45,990 nucleotides of DNA from Chloroflexota bacterium (GTDB lineage Bacteria > Chloroflexota > Chloroflexia > QHBQ01): assembly GCA_025355955.1 (NCBI GenBank), contig JANXYP010000106.1, forward strand, positions 1 through 45,990, in the 5' to 3' direction. The translations under genes were made by a program, and so were the position numbers. Positions within the stretch are counted from its first letter, which is position 1; each line of letters starts with the position of its first letter. Positions 1 through 7,977 of this stretch are shown piece after piece. A model generated the notes under the pieces. It ran no database searches, was not told where the DNA came from, and was given only the letters and a program-made list of their open reading frames with translations.

Positions 1-95
1 AGACGTTGCCACGTACCCGCCCCCAGCCCCTCCCGGTGGGAGGGGAGACGTTGCCGCGCACCCGCCCCCAGCTTCTCCTGGCGGGAGGGGAGTAC
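1..95. repeat. two tandem copies of a GC-rich hairpin repeat
   Basis: Two about 47-bp units (about 2-47 and 48-95) share ACGTTGCC, CCCGCCCCCAGC and a CTCC..GGGAGGGGAG hairpin. The same CTCC/GGAG hairpin theme recurs at 9031, 11558, 17407 and 34040. The unit lies directly upstream of the hydrolase gene and is open in its frame, but it is clearly repeat and not coding. Confidence 0.75.
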
Positions 96-115
96 GTCGC
101 TCACGGCTGCTTAAA

Positions 116-979
116 TTGCTGGCAGTGGCGCTGCTGCTAGTGTTTGTGGTGATGCCGCTAGGCCTGGGTTTTAGCTTTATTTATATCGCGCCCCGCCCAG
201 TCGCGTTGGCGGCGCAGGCGGCTCAAGTGGGGGGGAGCTACGATCAGGTCAGCTTCGTCAGCCGCGCCGATGGCGTGACCTTGCGCGGCTGGTTGTTCCA
301 CGCTACTAGCCCCAACGGGCGAAGCGTCATCATCATCCCAGGCTGGCTCTCCAACCGCGTAGCGGGCGACTATATGTGGATGGCGAAAGACCTGCGGGCG
401 CATGGTTACGACGTGCTGATGTTCGACCTGCGCGCTCAGGGAACTAGCGGCGGCGACCATCCTACCCTGGGAGATCGCGAACGTTTTGATGTGCTGGGCG
501 CATACGACTTCATGCGTGGGCGCGGCTATGTGACGGGCAGGATGTTGGTATTTGGCGTGAGCATGGGCGGGGCGGCGGTGCTACTGGCTTCGCCGCAGTT
601 GCCGGATGTTGGCGCGATCGTCACCGATAGCGCTTTTGCCGAACTTCGCCTCACCCTGACTAACGGCCTGGCCCGCTTCTTCATTCCCGAATTGCTCGAT
701 GGACCAACCCTGCTTTATGCCCCCCTGTTCGGGGTCAACCCTGATCTGCGCCCGGTGGACGCGGTGCGTAGTCAGCCACAACGCGCCTTCCTTTTCTATC
801 ACGGTCAGAACGACCAGCTTGTGGCAGTGGCCCAGGCATATGAACTACGCGCCGCCAGCAGCAATCCACATAGTGATCTAGTGGTGGTCAGCGGCGCACG
901 CCACACCAAAGCCTACATCCAGAACCCCAGCGCCTACCTCAAACGCCTATACCAGTTCCTCGATCAGCAGATGAAGTAG
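116..979 (+). CDS. alpha/beta hydrolase, membrane-anchored
   Basis: This is a serine hydrolase of the alpha/beta-hydrolase fold, 287 aa from a TTG start. An ATG 12 codons in (position 152) is an alternative start. Residues 3-24 form a hydrophobic signal anchor, so the catalytic domain probably faces outward. The nucleophile elbow GVSMGG places Ser149, HGQNDQLV places Asp233 and GARHTKAY places His263, which completes the triad with the usual spacing. The HATSPNG...IIIPGW oxyanion-hole strand is also present. The closest general type is the Yqkd/BEM46-like group of hydrolases with a single N-terminal helix. The substrate cannot be read from sequence. The gene converges on the SDR gene with only 8 bp between stop codons. 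Confidence 0.85.
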   Translation: MLAVALLLVFVVMPLGLGFSFIYIAPRPVALAAQAAQVGGSYDQVSFVSRADGVTLRGWLFHATSPNGRSVIIIPGWLSNRVAGDYMWMAKDLRAHGYDVLMFDLRAQGTSGGDHPTLGDRERFDVLGAYDFMRGRGYVTGRMLVFGVSMGGAAVLLASPQLPDVGAIVTDSAFAELRLTLTNGLARFFIPELLDGPTLLYAPLFGVNPDLRPVDAVRSQPQRAFLFYHGQNDQLVAVAQAYELRAASSNPHSDLVVVSGARHTKAYIQNPSAYLKRLYQFLDQQMK

Positions 980-987
980 CCATTGTG

Positions 988-1899
988 CTATGATTGTATC
1001 CGGCAGGACGAATGCAGCGCCCCCATAGGCTTCATCTTTAATCTATTCTTTGGCTCCCGCCACAGCATCCCCACCAACAGGCGGTCACGCCAACGGGCGG
1101 GCAGCAGATTGGCAAGCGTCTGCACCCTGCCCCGCGCATTGCCGACCAGATAGCGCACCTTCGGTTGGTTCGCGGTCAGCGCATGAGTCACCGCCTTAGC
1201 CACAGCACTAGCTGGCACGCCCGTGCGGTTGGAGGCTACCGCCAGCTTACGCATATTCGCCATTGGCACGCCGTAAACCTCTTGCGCTTTGGGTGACATC
1301 TTGCGCTCCAGTTCATCGGCGGCAGCAAGCGACTTATCCCAGATGGGGGTTTTGATCGAAGCGGGTTCGATAATTGCTACATGAATACCGGATGGCATCA
1401 GCTCCATCCGCAGCGCATCACTCAACGCTTCCAGGGCGTACTTCGACGCGCTATAAGGGCCTAGCATTGGCACAACCGATTTGCCCCCGACCGAACTCAT
1501 GTTCACGATGCGACCATGCCCCTGCCGCAGCAGCGGGAGGAACGCCTGGGTTACGGCCATCTGGGCGACGACGTTGACTTCGAGCTGCCTGCGTAGCTCG
1601 TCGATGGGGATGAACTCCAGCGGTGCGGCTACCGCGATACCCGCATTGTTCACCAACCCTTGCAAGCCCGCTGCGCCGACCGCTTTGCCCACCTGCTCCA
1701 CAGCAGTCCTGATCTGCGCCTCGTCGGTCACGTCGAGGATGAGCGACGTGATGTTGCTATGCTTCTGCTTGAGCGCCTCGCCCGCCGCCGGGTTGCGTAC
1801 GGCCGCGAACACGCGCCAGCCCAGCCGTGCCAACCGCAACGCGCACGCCTGCCCGATACCCGACGACGCGCCGGTTACTAGCGCTGTTTGTTGGGTCAT
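988..1899 (-). CDS. short-chain dehydrogenase/reductase (SDR)
   Basis: This is an NAD(P)-dependent oxidoreductase of the classical SDR family. The cofactor motif TGASSGIG (residues 9-16), the structural NNAG (84-87), a catalytic Ser at 135/136 in NMSS, and Tyr149-x3-Lys153 (YSASK) are all intact. At 303 aa it is longer than the usual 250 because of a C-terminal extension. This length and the LEALSDALRMEL segment resemble the 17-beta-HSD/retinol-dehydrogenase-like SDRs. The substrate is unknown. The ATG at 1899 is preceded by GGAGG seven bases upstream, which fixes the start. A perfect consensus promoter lies upstream (1932-1960). The gene is divergent from the 2058 operon. Confidence 0.92.
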   Translation of the reverse strand: MTQQTALVTGASSGIGQACALRLARLGWRVFAAVRNPAAGEALKQKHSNITSLILDVTDEAQIRTAVEQVGKAVGAAGLQGLVNNAGIAVAAPLEFIPIDELRRQLEVNVVAQMAVTQAFLPLLRQGHGRIVNMSSVGGKSVVPMLGPYSASKYALEALSDALRMELMPSGIHVAIIEPASIKTPIWDKSLAAADELERKMSPKAQEVYGVPMANMRKLAVASNRTGVPASAVAKAVTHALTANQPKVRYLVGNARGRVQTLANLLPARWRDRLLVGMLWREPKNRLKMKPMGALHSSCRIQS

Positions 1900-1931
1900 G
1901 CTTATGCCTCCTGATTTGCCTGGTTGTGCTG

Positions 1932-1960
1932 ATTATATAAACGATGGCTCAGGTTGTCAA
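1932..1960 (-). promoter_or_regulatory. consensus sigma70 promoter of the SDR gene
   Basis: On the minus strand TTGACA (1960-1955) is followed by a 17-bp spacer and TATAAT (1937-1932). This is a perfect match to the housekeeping consensus, about 33 bp before the start codon of the SDR gene. Confidence 0.85.
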
Positions 1961-1988
1961 CGCGCTTTGTGGATAAGTGGAAAACAGA

Positions 1989-2017
1989 TTGACACTTAGC
2001 CGCCCCTCTGGTATCAT
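1989..2017 (+). promoter_or_regulatory. sigma70 promoter of the 2058-5545 operon
   Basis: TTGACA (1989-1994), a 17-bp spacer and TATCAT (2012-2017) sit 40 bp before the ATG at 2058. It is divergent from the SDR promoter, with 28 bp between the two -35 boxes, so one regulator could control both. Confidence 0.82.
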
Positions 2018-2057
2018 AAAAGGGTTAGATGATCCCTTTATCCCCTTGAGGTAACGA

Positions 2058-2816
2058 ATGCTGACAAATCGCACAGCCGTGAAACGCCACTACATAGTAA
2101 TCGGTGGTGGCTGCTATGGGCTGGTGCATACCAATGCCCTGTTGCGTGGGCGACGCAAAGGCTACGTGGACTTCGACACCATCAGCGTCGTTGATCGCCA
2201 CGCCAGCACTTGCCGAGTGCGACGCGAGTTGGGCGACGACCCAGCGCTGCGCTTCGTCGAGGCCGACTGGTTTACCTATATGCAGGCAGCACTGGATGGC
2301 ATGGGCGACGATGATGAAATCGTGCCTGCGCCGCTGGCCCCGCACCTGGCCTTCGAGTGGGTGATGTGGAGCGTGGCGCGTGAGCTGGACGGGCAGCGGA
2401 TCAGCATCGAGCCGTTCGACTACAAGCTGGGGTTGCCCTACGAGGTGCAGGGCAAGGAAGGCACCGGCTTTATCAGTTGGGCCGATTTCGTCTGCGTGCC
2501 GAACTGCCGCGCCCCCAAGATCTGCCCCGCCATCCTCAAGCCCCGCTTCTGGGAGATGAGCGAAACAGTCGAGCAGTTCGCCGCCCAGCAGGCGGCAGCG
2601 GGCCAACCCTTCGCCGCCGTCGAGATCTTCAAGTGTTACTTCTGCGCCCCTGGCGTGGAGGCCATCCCGGTTAGCCGCTATAAAGCGGCCCGCGACCATA
2701 TCGCAGCGGCTGCATCTGACGGTGAGATTCGCGCCCTGATCGCCACCGTCTCCGCCTGCCACGGCGCGGTCAACCTTATCCGTACCAGCAGTCCACAGCT
2801 AGCGAACGTCACATGA
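2058..2816 (+). CDS. Cys-rich protein with Rossmann-like N-terminus, function unknown
   Basis: The 252-aa protein begins with a beta strand and a dinucleotide-binding-like loop (HYIVIGGGCYG, residues 11-21), followed by VVD46 at the end of a second strand, as in FAD/NAD(P)-binding proteins. Cysteines cluster in CxxxCx5C (146, 150, 156) and CxxC (193-196), with another at 234, suggesting a metal or Fe-S site. I do not recognise a named family. The start follows TTGAGGTAACGA, giving GAGGT as Shine-Dalgarno. Its last codons overlap the next gene by 4 bp (ATGA at 2813-2816), so the two are translationally coupled, and the product may serve the large pseudokinase protein downstream. Confidence 0.7.
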   Translation: MLTNRTAVKRHYIVIGGGCYGLVHTNALLRGRRKGYVDFDTISVVDRHASTCRVRRELGDDPALRFVEADWFTYMQAALDGMGDDDEIVPAPLAPHLAFEWVMWSVARELDGQRISIEPFDYKLGLPYEVQGKEGTGFISWADFVCVPNCRAPKICPAILKPRFWEMSETVEQFAAQQAAAGQPFAAVEIFKCYFCAPGVEAIPVSRYKAARDHIAAAASDGEIRALIATVSACHGAVNLIRTSSPQLANVT

Positions 2817-5545
2817 ATCAGCTGAACCAGGCAGTCGAGCAACTACAGATTGGCGGCTATCAGGTGTTCAGCCGCGCCGGGTCGGATTACTCTGGCTCAT
2901 CGTTCCTTGCCCGTGACACGGGCAAGAACGAGGTGGTGCGTATTCGCCTCTACCGCCCCGAATATCGCAACGACCCCATTTTCGCAGCCAACTTCCGCAA
3001 GGATGTACCCCGCGCCCGCAAGCCCGGCAACGACGGCTACATGGCCCAGCCGCTGGCCTCCGGCTATGCCCAGCGTATCTACCCCTACGTCATCTTCAAC
3101 CAGCTAAACGGCAAGACCTGGGCGGACCTGCTGGCGGTGCGCGACCTGAATAGCATCGACATGATCGAGCTGTGCGCCACTGCGGTACGCGCCCTCGCCG
3201 CCGCGCACAGCAGTGGGCTGGTAGTCGGCGAACTGACCCCCCAGAAGTTGGTAGTGACGCGCAGCAGCAGTGGCGACGAGGTGCGGCTGGCCGAACCCGC
3301 GCTCGGTCGCCCCCGCTTGCTCGACCTCAAGCGGCCCACTGACGAAAACAAACTGGGCATCGGCAGTAGCGTGATGTCGGAGTACAGCGCTCCCGAACTG
3401 GCAACGTTGGGCAGCGAACCGACTCCCGCCAGCGATGTCTACGCCATGGGTGCGCTGCTGTGGGAGATGTTCACCGGGATGCGCTTCCGCGATGCCTGGG
3501 TCAATGCTCCTAAAGCAGCGAACGGCAAGAGCGCCAATGGCAGCGCTGCCACCGCGAATGGCAAAGCGGAAGCCCCGGTCCGCGCCCTCAAGCTGCCCCA
3601 TAATATGCCGCCCGCACTCAGCGCCTTCCTGCAACGCGCCCTCGCGCTCGACCCTGGCAAGCGTTTCGCCGACGGCAACGCGATGTACGATGAGTTGGCC
3701 GCGATGCAGACCCGTGATCGCAATCAGAAAGCCCACAATGCCCCGTTCACCCTCAGCACCAAAGGCGAGTCCGCTACCTGGGCGCAGCAGACTGGCGGTA
3801 GGCGGCGCGGGCGCTGGCTCGGTTTCGGCCTCATTCTCGCCGCGCTGCTCGTCCTCGCCATCTTCTACGGCAACGACGCGCTCGGCTACATCGGCGGGCT
3901 GTTCCCCCCCGCTAGACCCACGGCGGTCGCCAGCGCTCACGCCACGCCGGGTGGCGGCGCGGTGGTGGTTGGCGAAATATTGCCCACTTACACGCCTGCA
4001 CCGCCAACCCCAACTACTGTCGCTCCCACCGCGACCCATGCGACCGCTGCTACCCCCACCCTGCCCGCAGCAACCCCCACCCCTGCTGCGCCCATCGTCG
4101 TAACCGCCACCGATGGGGTAGCCGCGCAGTACGACCTGCACCTCGCCCTCGACCTCACCTCACTGACTATCCCGGTGCAGCAGGTAGTTAGCTACACCAA
4201 CCAGCAGACTGCCACTATCACCACCCTGGTTTTCCGTATCGTTCCCCACCACTTCGAGGGCAGCTTCACCCTCGATCAACTGACCATTAATGGCCTGCCA
4301 GCGGCATACACCTGGCGCGATGATGTGAACCTCAGCGTGCCACTGACCGGCACCGGCCAGACCCCGCTAGCCCCAGCTGCGTCTACGGTGATCGCTATGC
4401 AGTACACCCTCCGCCCCCTCACCGCAGGTAATCGCTTTGCGATTGATGCCGCCAACCGTATCATCACCCTGGGAGACTGGCTGCCCACGCTGGCGCCATA
4501 TCAGCAAGGCCAACCGATGACGTACCCCTACGCCCGCGTTGGTGACAACGGCATCGGCGTGCCTGCCGACTATAGCGTGCAGGTGCATACCGTGCAGCCG
4601 CTGCTGATCGCCGCTAGCGGCCAGCAGGTGACGCACAGCGGCAACAACTGGAGCTTCCGTGTAAGCGTAGGACGCGACTTCGCGCTGACCGCCTCTGATC
4701 AGTTCGTCGACCCCAGCGCCGACAAATCGTTGACCCGCACCGCCAGGGACGGCACGATTATATACGGCTACTTCCTACCCGAACACCGCGCCCGTGCCAC
4801 CGCCATCCTCGACCTTAGCCTGGCTGCCTACGACTGGTATGCGGCCCGACTCGGCCCTCGTTACGCCAGCCGCTTCAGCGTGGCGGAGATGGCTGATAGC
4901 CTGCTGCCCGTCACGCCTGGCGCAACTGTCCCCACCCCTACTGGGGTAGCCAGTGACCTGAGCATCGCCTCCGACCAGGAATATCCCGATCTCTACCTGT
5001 TGCGTGCTGGCAGCGTGCGTGACGAGGACATCAGCGCAGGCGGCTTCCTGTGGTGGCGCGCCTTGCACGGCGCGGTCTACCAGTGGCTCTACGCCGATGT
5101 GATCACCAACCAGTACAGCGACCCCTGGCTTGACGAGGCTACTGGCGATTATGCTACACTATACCTGATTGGCGATCTCTACCCCGCCAGCTTCAACAAG
5201 GCGTGGAACGACTGGGGCAACTACGTGCCGCCACCAGCGGCCAATCCCAACGCGCACACCCCACCAACGGTCGCCAGCTACAAGCCGCTCGGCGCAGCGG
5301 TCAGCGCCTTCATCGGGCGCGACGATTACTTCAACTTCATCTACCGCCAGGGCGCGACCTTCTACCGCACCGTGCGTATTGCGTTTGGTAACGACAACAC
5401 CTTCTGGCAGGCGTTGACCGCCTACCACAAGCAGTTCACCGGAAAGCTGGTCAGCGGGCGCGATTTGCTCGCTGTGTTGCAGTCCGCATCGCCCGCCGAT
5501 CTTCAGCCGCTGTTCCAGCAATACGTGGGCTATGGAAGCAAATAA
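2813..5545 (+). CDS. pseudokinase - TM - pseudo-M1-peptidase fusion protein
   Basis: The 910-aa protein has three parts. Residues about 12-300 follow a Ser/Thr kinase fold: SAPE (192-195) and SDVYAMGALLWEMFTG (207-222) match the APE and helix-F regions. However, the catalytic HRDxKxxN is LVVGELTPQK (136-145), DFG is lost near 160, and the VAIK Lys is absent, so it should be a pseudokinase. A TM helix at 335-352 follows RRRGR, then a Pro/Thr linker (365-430). Residues 435-910 resemble an M1 aminopeptidase. EYP (723-725) matches the GxMEYP region and WLDEATGDY (772-780) matches the third-ligand Glu segment, but HExxH has become HGAVY (752-756), so zinc catalysis is unlikely. The topology places the kinase-like part in the cytoplasm and the peptidase-like part outside. 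Coupled to the 2058 gene. Confidence 0.78.
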   Translation: MNQLNQAVEQLQIGGYQVFSRAGSDYSGSSFLARDTGKNEVVRIRLYRPEYRNDPIFAANFRKDVPRARKPGNDGYMAQPLASGYAQRIYPYVIFNQLNGKTWADLLAVRDLNSIDMIELCATAVRALAAAHSSGLVVGELTPQKLVVTRSSSGDEVRLAEPALGRPRLLDLKRPTDENKLGIGSSVMSEYSAPELATLGSEPTPASDVYAMGALLWEMFTGMRFRDAWVNAPKAANGKSANGSAATANGKAEAPVRALKLPHNMPPALSAFLQRALALDPGKRFADGNAMYDELAAMQTRDRNQKAHNAPFTLSTKGESATWAQQTGGRRRGRWLGFGLILAALLVLAIFYGNDALGYIGGLFPPARPTAVASAHATPGGGAVVVGEILPTYTPAPPTPTTVAPTATHATAATPTLPAATPTPAAPIVVTATDGVAAQYDLHLALDLTSLTIPVQQVVSYTNQQTATITTLVFRIVPHHFEGSFTLDQLTINGLPAAYTWRDDVNLSVPLTGTGQTPLAPAASTVIAMQYTLRPLTAGNRFAIDAANRIITLGDWLPTLAPYQQGQPMTYPYARVGDNGIGVPADYSVQVHTVQPLLIAASGQQVTHSGNNWSFRVSVGRDFALTASDQFVDPSADKSLTRTARDGTIIYGYFLPEHRARATAILDLSLAAYDWYAARLGPRYASRFSVAEMADSLLPVTPGATVPTPTGVASDLSIASDQEYPDLYLLRAGSVRDEDISAGGFLWWRALHGAVYQWLYADVITNQYSDPWLDEATGDYATLYLIGDLYPASFNKAWNDWGNYVPPPAANPNAHTPPTVASYKPLGAAVSAFIGRDDYFNFIYRQGATFYRTVRIAFGNDNTFWQALTAYHKQFTGKLVSGRDLLAVLQSASPADLQPLFQQYVGYGSK

Positions 5546-5594
5546 TTCAGGACTGAGGACTGAGTGGGCTTCCCACTAGCGATTGGAAGTCACG
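5546..5594 (+). repeat. short heptamer repeat between genes
   Basis: AGGACTG occurs twice in tandem followed by a third partial copy. It is one of several period-7 tandem repeats found between genes in this window (6274, 7895, 15336, 36914). Confidence 0.5.
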
Positions 5595-6269
5595 ATGTTG
5601 AAAGCGCAGTATCTGCTTATCACCATAGGTATCTGCCTGCTCGTCGGCCTGGGCTGGCTGGGCTTGCGCCTGGTGGGGAGCGGCAAGCCAGACATGGTGG
5701 TGACACTGCCTGCACCTGCGGCGAATGTGGCCCCAGCTACCGCCCCGCCTACTGCTACCCCGCCGCCCGCGCCGGGCTACAATTTGCCGCCAATGGTTGC
5801 GCCCACCGCGATGCCGTCCACCTTGCCCGCTGTGGTCAATATAGCGGTGAACGACATCGCGCCGCCGCCTTTCATCCCCACCGTAAACGAACACTGGGCC
5901 GAGGCCGATTTGACCAAAGCCGAAGTCCGACTCTACCAGGGTCAGGCATCACAGGCGGTTTTCCAGATCAGCTATGGCCGCGGTGATACCGCTAATACCA
6001 CCACCTACGCGGGTCTGTTCACCGTATACGTCAAGGATGCCAGCCTGCACCAGTCGGTAGTCAGGGGAGAGTACATCCGCTACTGGGTGGGATTCGACCC
6101 GAAGTGGGCGAATGGCTTCCACAGCGTGATCATGGATAGCAGCGGCAGGGTGATCGATGCGCGCCTCGGCCAGCCCATCTCCTCGGGCTGTATCCGCACC
6201 ACCGTGTCCGACGCAGCCGCCATCTTCGCCTGGCTGCGAGTAGGGGCGCAGGTGTGGGTACACTACTGA
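5595..6269 (+). CDS. L,D-transpeptidase (YkuD) with N-terminal anchor
   Basis: This is predicted to form 3-3 peptidoglycan cross-links or attach proteins to the wall outside the membrane. The C-terminal half carries the YkuD signature: His176 (GFHSVIM), then SSGCIRT with the catalytic Cys199 (224-aa numbering). A signal-anchor helix (residues 6-27) and a Pro/Ala/Thr linker (39-95) precede it. I chose ATG 5595, with GGAAG six bases upstream, over an in-frame TTG at 5583 that adds four residues. The Cys and His spacing is that of active enzymes. The gene follows the pseudopeptidase operon by 49 bp, and an envelope role for both is likely. Confidence 0.9.
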   Translation: MLKAQYLLITIGICLLVGLGWLGLRLVGSGKPDMVVTLPAPAANVAPATAPPTATPPPAPGYNLPPMVAPTAMPSTLPAVVNIAVNDIAPPPFIPTVNEHWAEADLTKAEVRLYQGQASQAVFQISYGRGDTANTTTYAGLFTVYVKDASLHQSVVRGEYIRYWVGFDPKWANGFHSVIMDSSGRVIDARLGQPISSGCIRTTVSDAAAIFAWLRVGAQVWVHY

Positions 6270-6303
6270 GAATTACAGATTGCCGATTGCCGATTGCAGA
6301 TTG
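6270..6303 (+). repeat. heptamer tandem repeat (ATTGCCG-type)
   Basis: ATTGCCG, ATTGCCG, ATTGCAG, ATTGCGG: four consecutive period-7 units between the transpeptidase stop and the next gene. Confidence 0.6.
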
Positions 6304-6335
6304 CGGGTGGCGCTCCCCGCTGCTTAAAGGAGATG

Positions 6336-6743
6336 ATGGATAACCCCGCCCCGTTTCGTTTTACCCCCGCGTTCGTCGGCTTCGTGCTGGCGGCGGCGTT
6401 GCTGGTGGCCTTGTGCAGCGTGATGGTCAGTCAGACCACGAGCGACACCACGGTTAGTGGGCATCGGGTGGTGCAGCTCGATTACGGCCTGCCGTTTGGC
6501 TTCACCGCGGCGACGACTAGCGATACTACACCTTTCAACGTATTCGCCTATTCCAGCCAGGCAGCCAACCCCGCTCATTGGCGACCACTCGGCTACCTGG
6601 GCGATGCACTGCTCTGGTTCGCCATCATTGCGCTCATCGTCGGGGGTCGCCGCCTCATTCTAAGCGCTGGCACATTCGTCGGGCTGGTGGTGACGGCGGT
6701 CATCTTCCTGGCGTTGATGAACCTGATCTTTACGTTTGGGTAA
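6336..6743 (+). CDS. small membrane protein, function unknown
   Basis: The 135-aa protein has predicted TM helices at about 12-32, 88-104 and 112-133. An extracytoplasmic loop of about 55 residues rich in Thr and Ser lies between the first two. AAAGGAG at 6326-6332 is too close to the ATG at 6333, so the adjacent ATG at 6336 is the more likely start. No family is recognised. It lies 66 bp after the L,D-transpeptidase gene in the same direction and may be co-transcribed with it. Confidence 0.65.
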   Translation: MDNPAPFRFTPAFVGFVLAAALLVALCSVMVSQTTSDTTVSGHRVVQLDYGLPFGFTAATTSDTTPFNVFAYSSQAANPAHWRPLGYLGDALLWFAIIALIVGGRRLILSAGTFVGLVVTAVIFLALMNLIFTFG

Positions 6744-6750
6744 TCGCTAA

Positions 6751-6860
6751 CCGAAAAAGGCGAACAGCGGTTCGCCCCTCTGAACACCCAGACTGCTGCT
6801 TGGCACGCGCTGAATGTTCAGCTGAAAAGGGCGAACAAAGGTTCGACCCTACGAACACCG
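6751..6860 (+). repeat. two direct copies of a GGGCGAAC/GTTCGCCC hairpin repeat
   Basis: GAAAA(A/G)GGCGAACA..GGTTCG(C/A)CCCT..GAACACC occurs at about 6751-6787 and 6822-6858. Each unit is a small inverted repeat. The stem sequence is the same as in the MITE copies at 6881, 18980 and 20952. Confidence 0.75.
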
Positions 6861-6880
6861 GATTTTGTTTCGGATAGCTC

Positions 6881-6977
6881 TAATACCAGTTCACTAAGGA
6901 GATGCTACAATTCTGTAGGGTCGAACCGTTGTTCGCCCTGGCCCAAACTGTAGCGACACCATAGCTAATTGGTATAA
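6881..6977 (+). mobile_element. MITE-like element, copy 1
   Basis: A 97-bp element starting TAATACCA and ending GCTAATTGGTATAA, with an internal hairpin GGGTCGAACCGTTGTTCGCCC. It matches copies at 18980-19075 and 20952-21049. Its right end forms TGG-TATAAG, an extended -10 box pointing at the methyltransferase gene that starts at 7046. Confidence 0.75.
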
Positions 6978-7045
6978 GTTCGATGGGTACGCTTCTTGCT
7001 CATAGGAATGAAGGATTGCCATAAATAAAGGGAGGAGAAAATATT

Positions 7046-7885
7046 ATGGAACAAGAGAGAGGCTATCAGCGGATGGATGACCTGGATTACCGCGAACCCA
7101 CGCAGCAGGGCGATGCCAGTTCGCCAGTCGCCACACCAACCGCGCAGCACCAGAGCGACGTGATGCTGAAGGTGGCCGCACCGAGCGGCAGTGAACGCAC
7201 GCTGGATATTGCCGCCGAGCATGGGCGGGCCACCGCCGCCTTCGCGCCTAGAGTGGCGGAGATCATCGCCATTGATCAGGATGCCGCCGCCGAGCAGCAG
7301 GTGCGGCAGGCGACCCAGGGCATGGGCAATGTCTACTTCGAGCAGGCCGATGCTAAGGATCTGCCATTCGAGGATGGTAGTTTTGATCTGGTAATCTGCC
7401 ATCGCCCGCTGCATAAGTTCGGAGAGGATCTGCTAGCGGTGCTGCACGAGGTGCGCCGCGTGCTGAAGTCACCGACCGGCCACTTCGTTGCCTTCGATGT
7501 GGTACGGGCGGGCGGTGGCGACAGCAGCGAACTGCGTGGCGCGGAGCAGCAGGGGCAGGTGATGGTAAGCGCAACGGGCGACGCATCCCACGGCCAGGTC
7601 AGCTTGCCAGGGGTGATTGGTGGTGGGGAGAGCATCGGTGGCGGCGCGAATGTCGCTTCGGCTAGCTCCACGCCACAGGTGGATGCCAGCATCGAGTCGC
7701 TGGTCGCCAACTACAACGCAGGACAGCTAAAGGTGCTGTTTGCCGACGCGATGCTGATGCCGATCAGCCAGGAACAGCTCTCCCGCGAGGGTCATCTTGA
7801 GGACAGCCTGCCCGATGTGCTGGCCGCCGTGTTTGTGACCAAGCCGCAGGGTCTGCCTTACCAGCAATCCAGTAGCAACCAGTGA
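7046..7885 (+). CDS. class I SAM-dependent methyltransferase
   Basis: The 279-aa protein has a Methyltransf_11-type core. A motif-I-like LDIAAEHG lies at residues 53-60, where the usual form is LDxGxGxG. The acidic Asp77 (IAIDQD) ends strand 2, ADAKDLPF (101-108) contacts the adenine in family members, and FDLVICHRPLHKF (113-125) corresponds to motif IV, followed by HEVRRVLKSPTGHFV. The Ala/His form of motif I is weak but common in the UbiE-like branch. A Gly/Ser-rich insert (about 165-215) with no clear domain precedes a short C-terminal segment. The start has GGGAGGAG upstream. The likely promoter -10 (TGGTATAAG) comes from the end of the neighbouring MITE. The substrate is unknown. Confidence 0.82.
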   Translation: MEQERGYQRMDDLDYREPTQQGDASSPVATPTAQHQSDVMLKVAAPSGSERTLDIAAEHGRATAAFAPRVAEIIAIDQDAAAEQQVRQATQGMGNVYFEQADAKDLPFEDGSFDLVICHRPLHKFGEDLLAVLHEVRRVLKSPTGHFVAFDVVRAGGGDSSELRGAEQQGQVMVSATGDASHGQVSLPGVIGGGESIGGGANVASASSTPQVDASIESLVANYNAGQLKVLFADAMLMPISQEQLSREGHLEDSLPDVLAAVFVTKPQGLPYQQSSSNQ

Positions 7886-7977
7886 GCGAATTTGCAGCTT
7901 TTTGATTGCAGATTGCAGATTAGGGCGGATTGCATTAGCCCTCACCCCAACCCTCTGCCAAAGGACGAGGGAGAATT
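7886..7977 (+). repeat. heptamer repeat and decayed CCTC hairpin unit
   Basis: GATTGCAGATTGCAGATT is a period-7 stretch (about 7903-7920). It is followed by CCCTCACCCCAACCCTCT, the left arm of the repeat family found in full at 11558. No gene is visible. Confidence 0.5.

Noticed and set aside
2025-2762. Long minus-strand frame opposite the Cys-rich gene
   Set aside because: It is the antisense shadow of a gene with a promoter, Shine-Dalgarno and coupled downstream gene on the plus strand.
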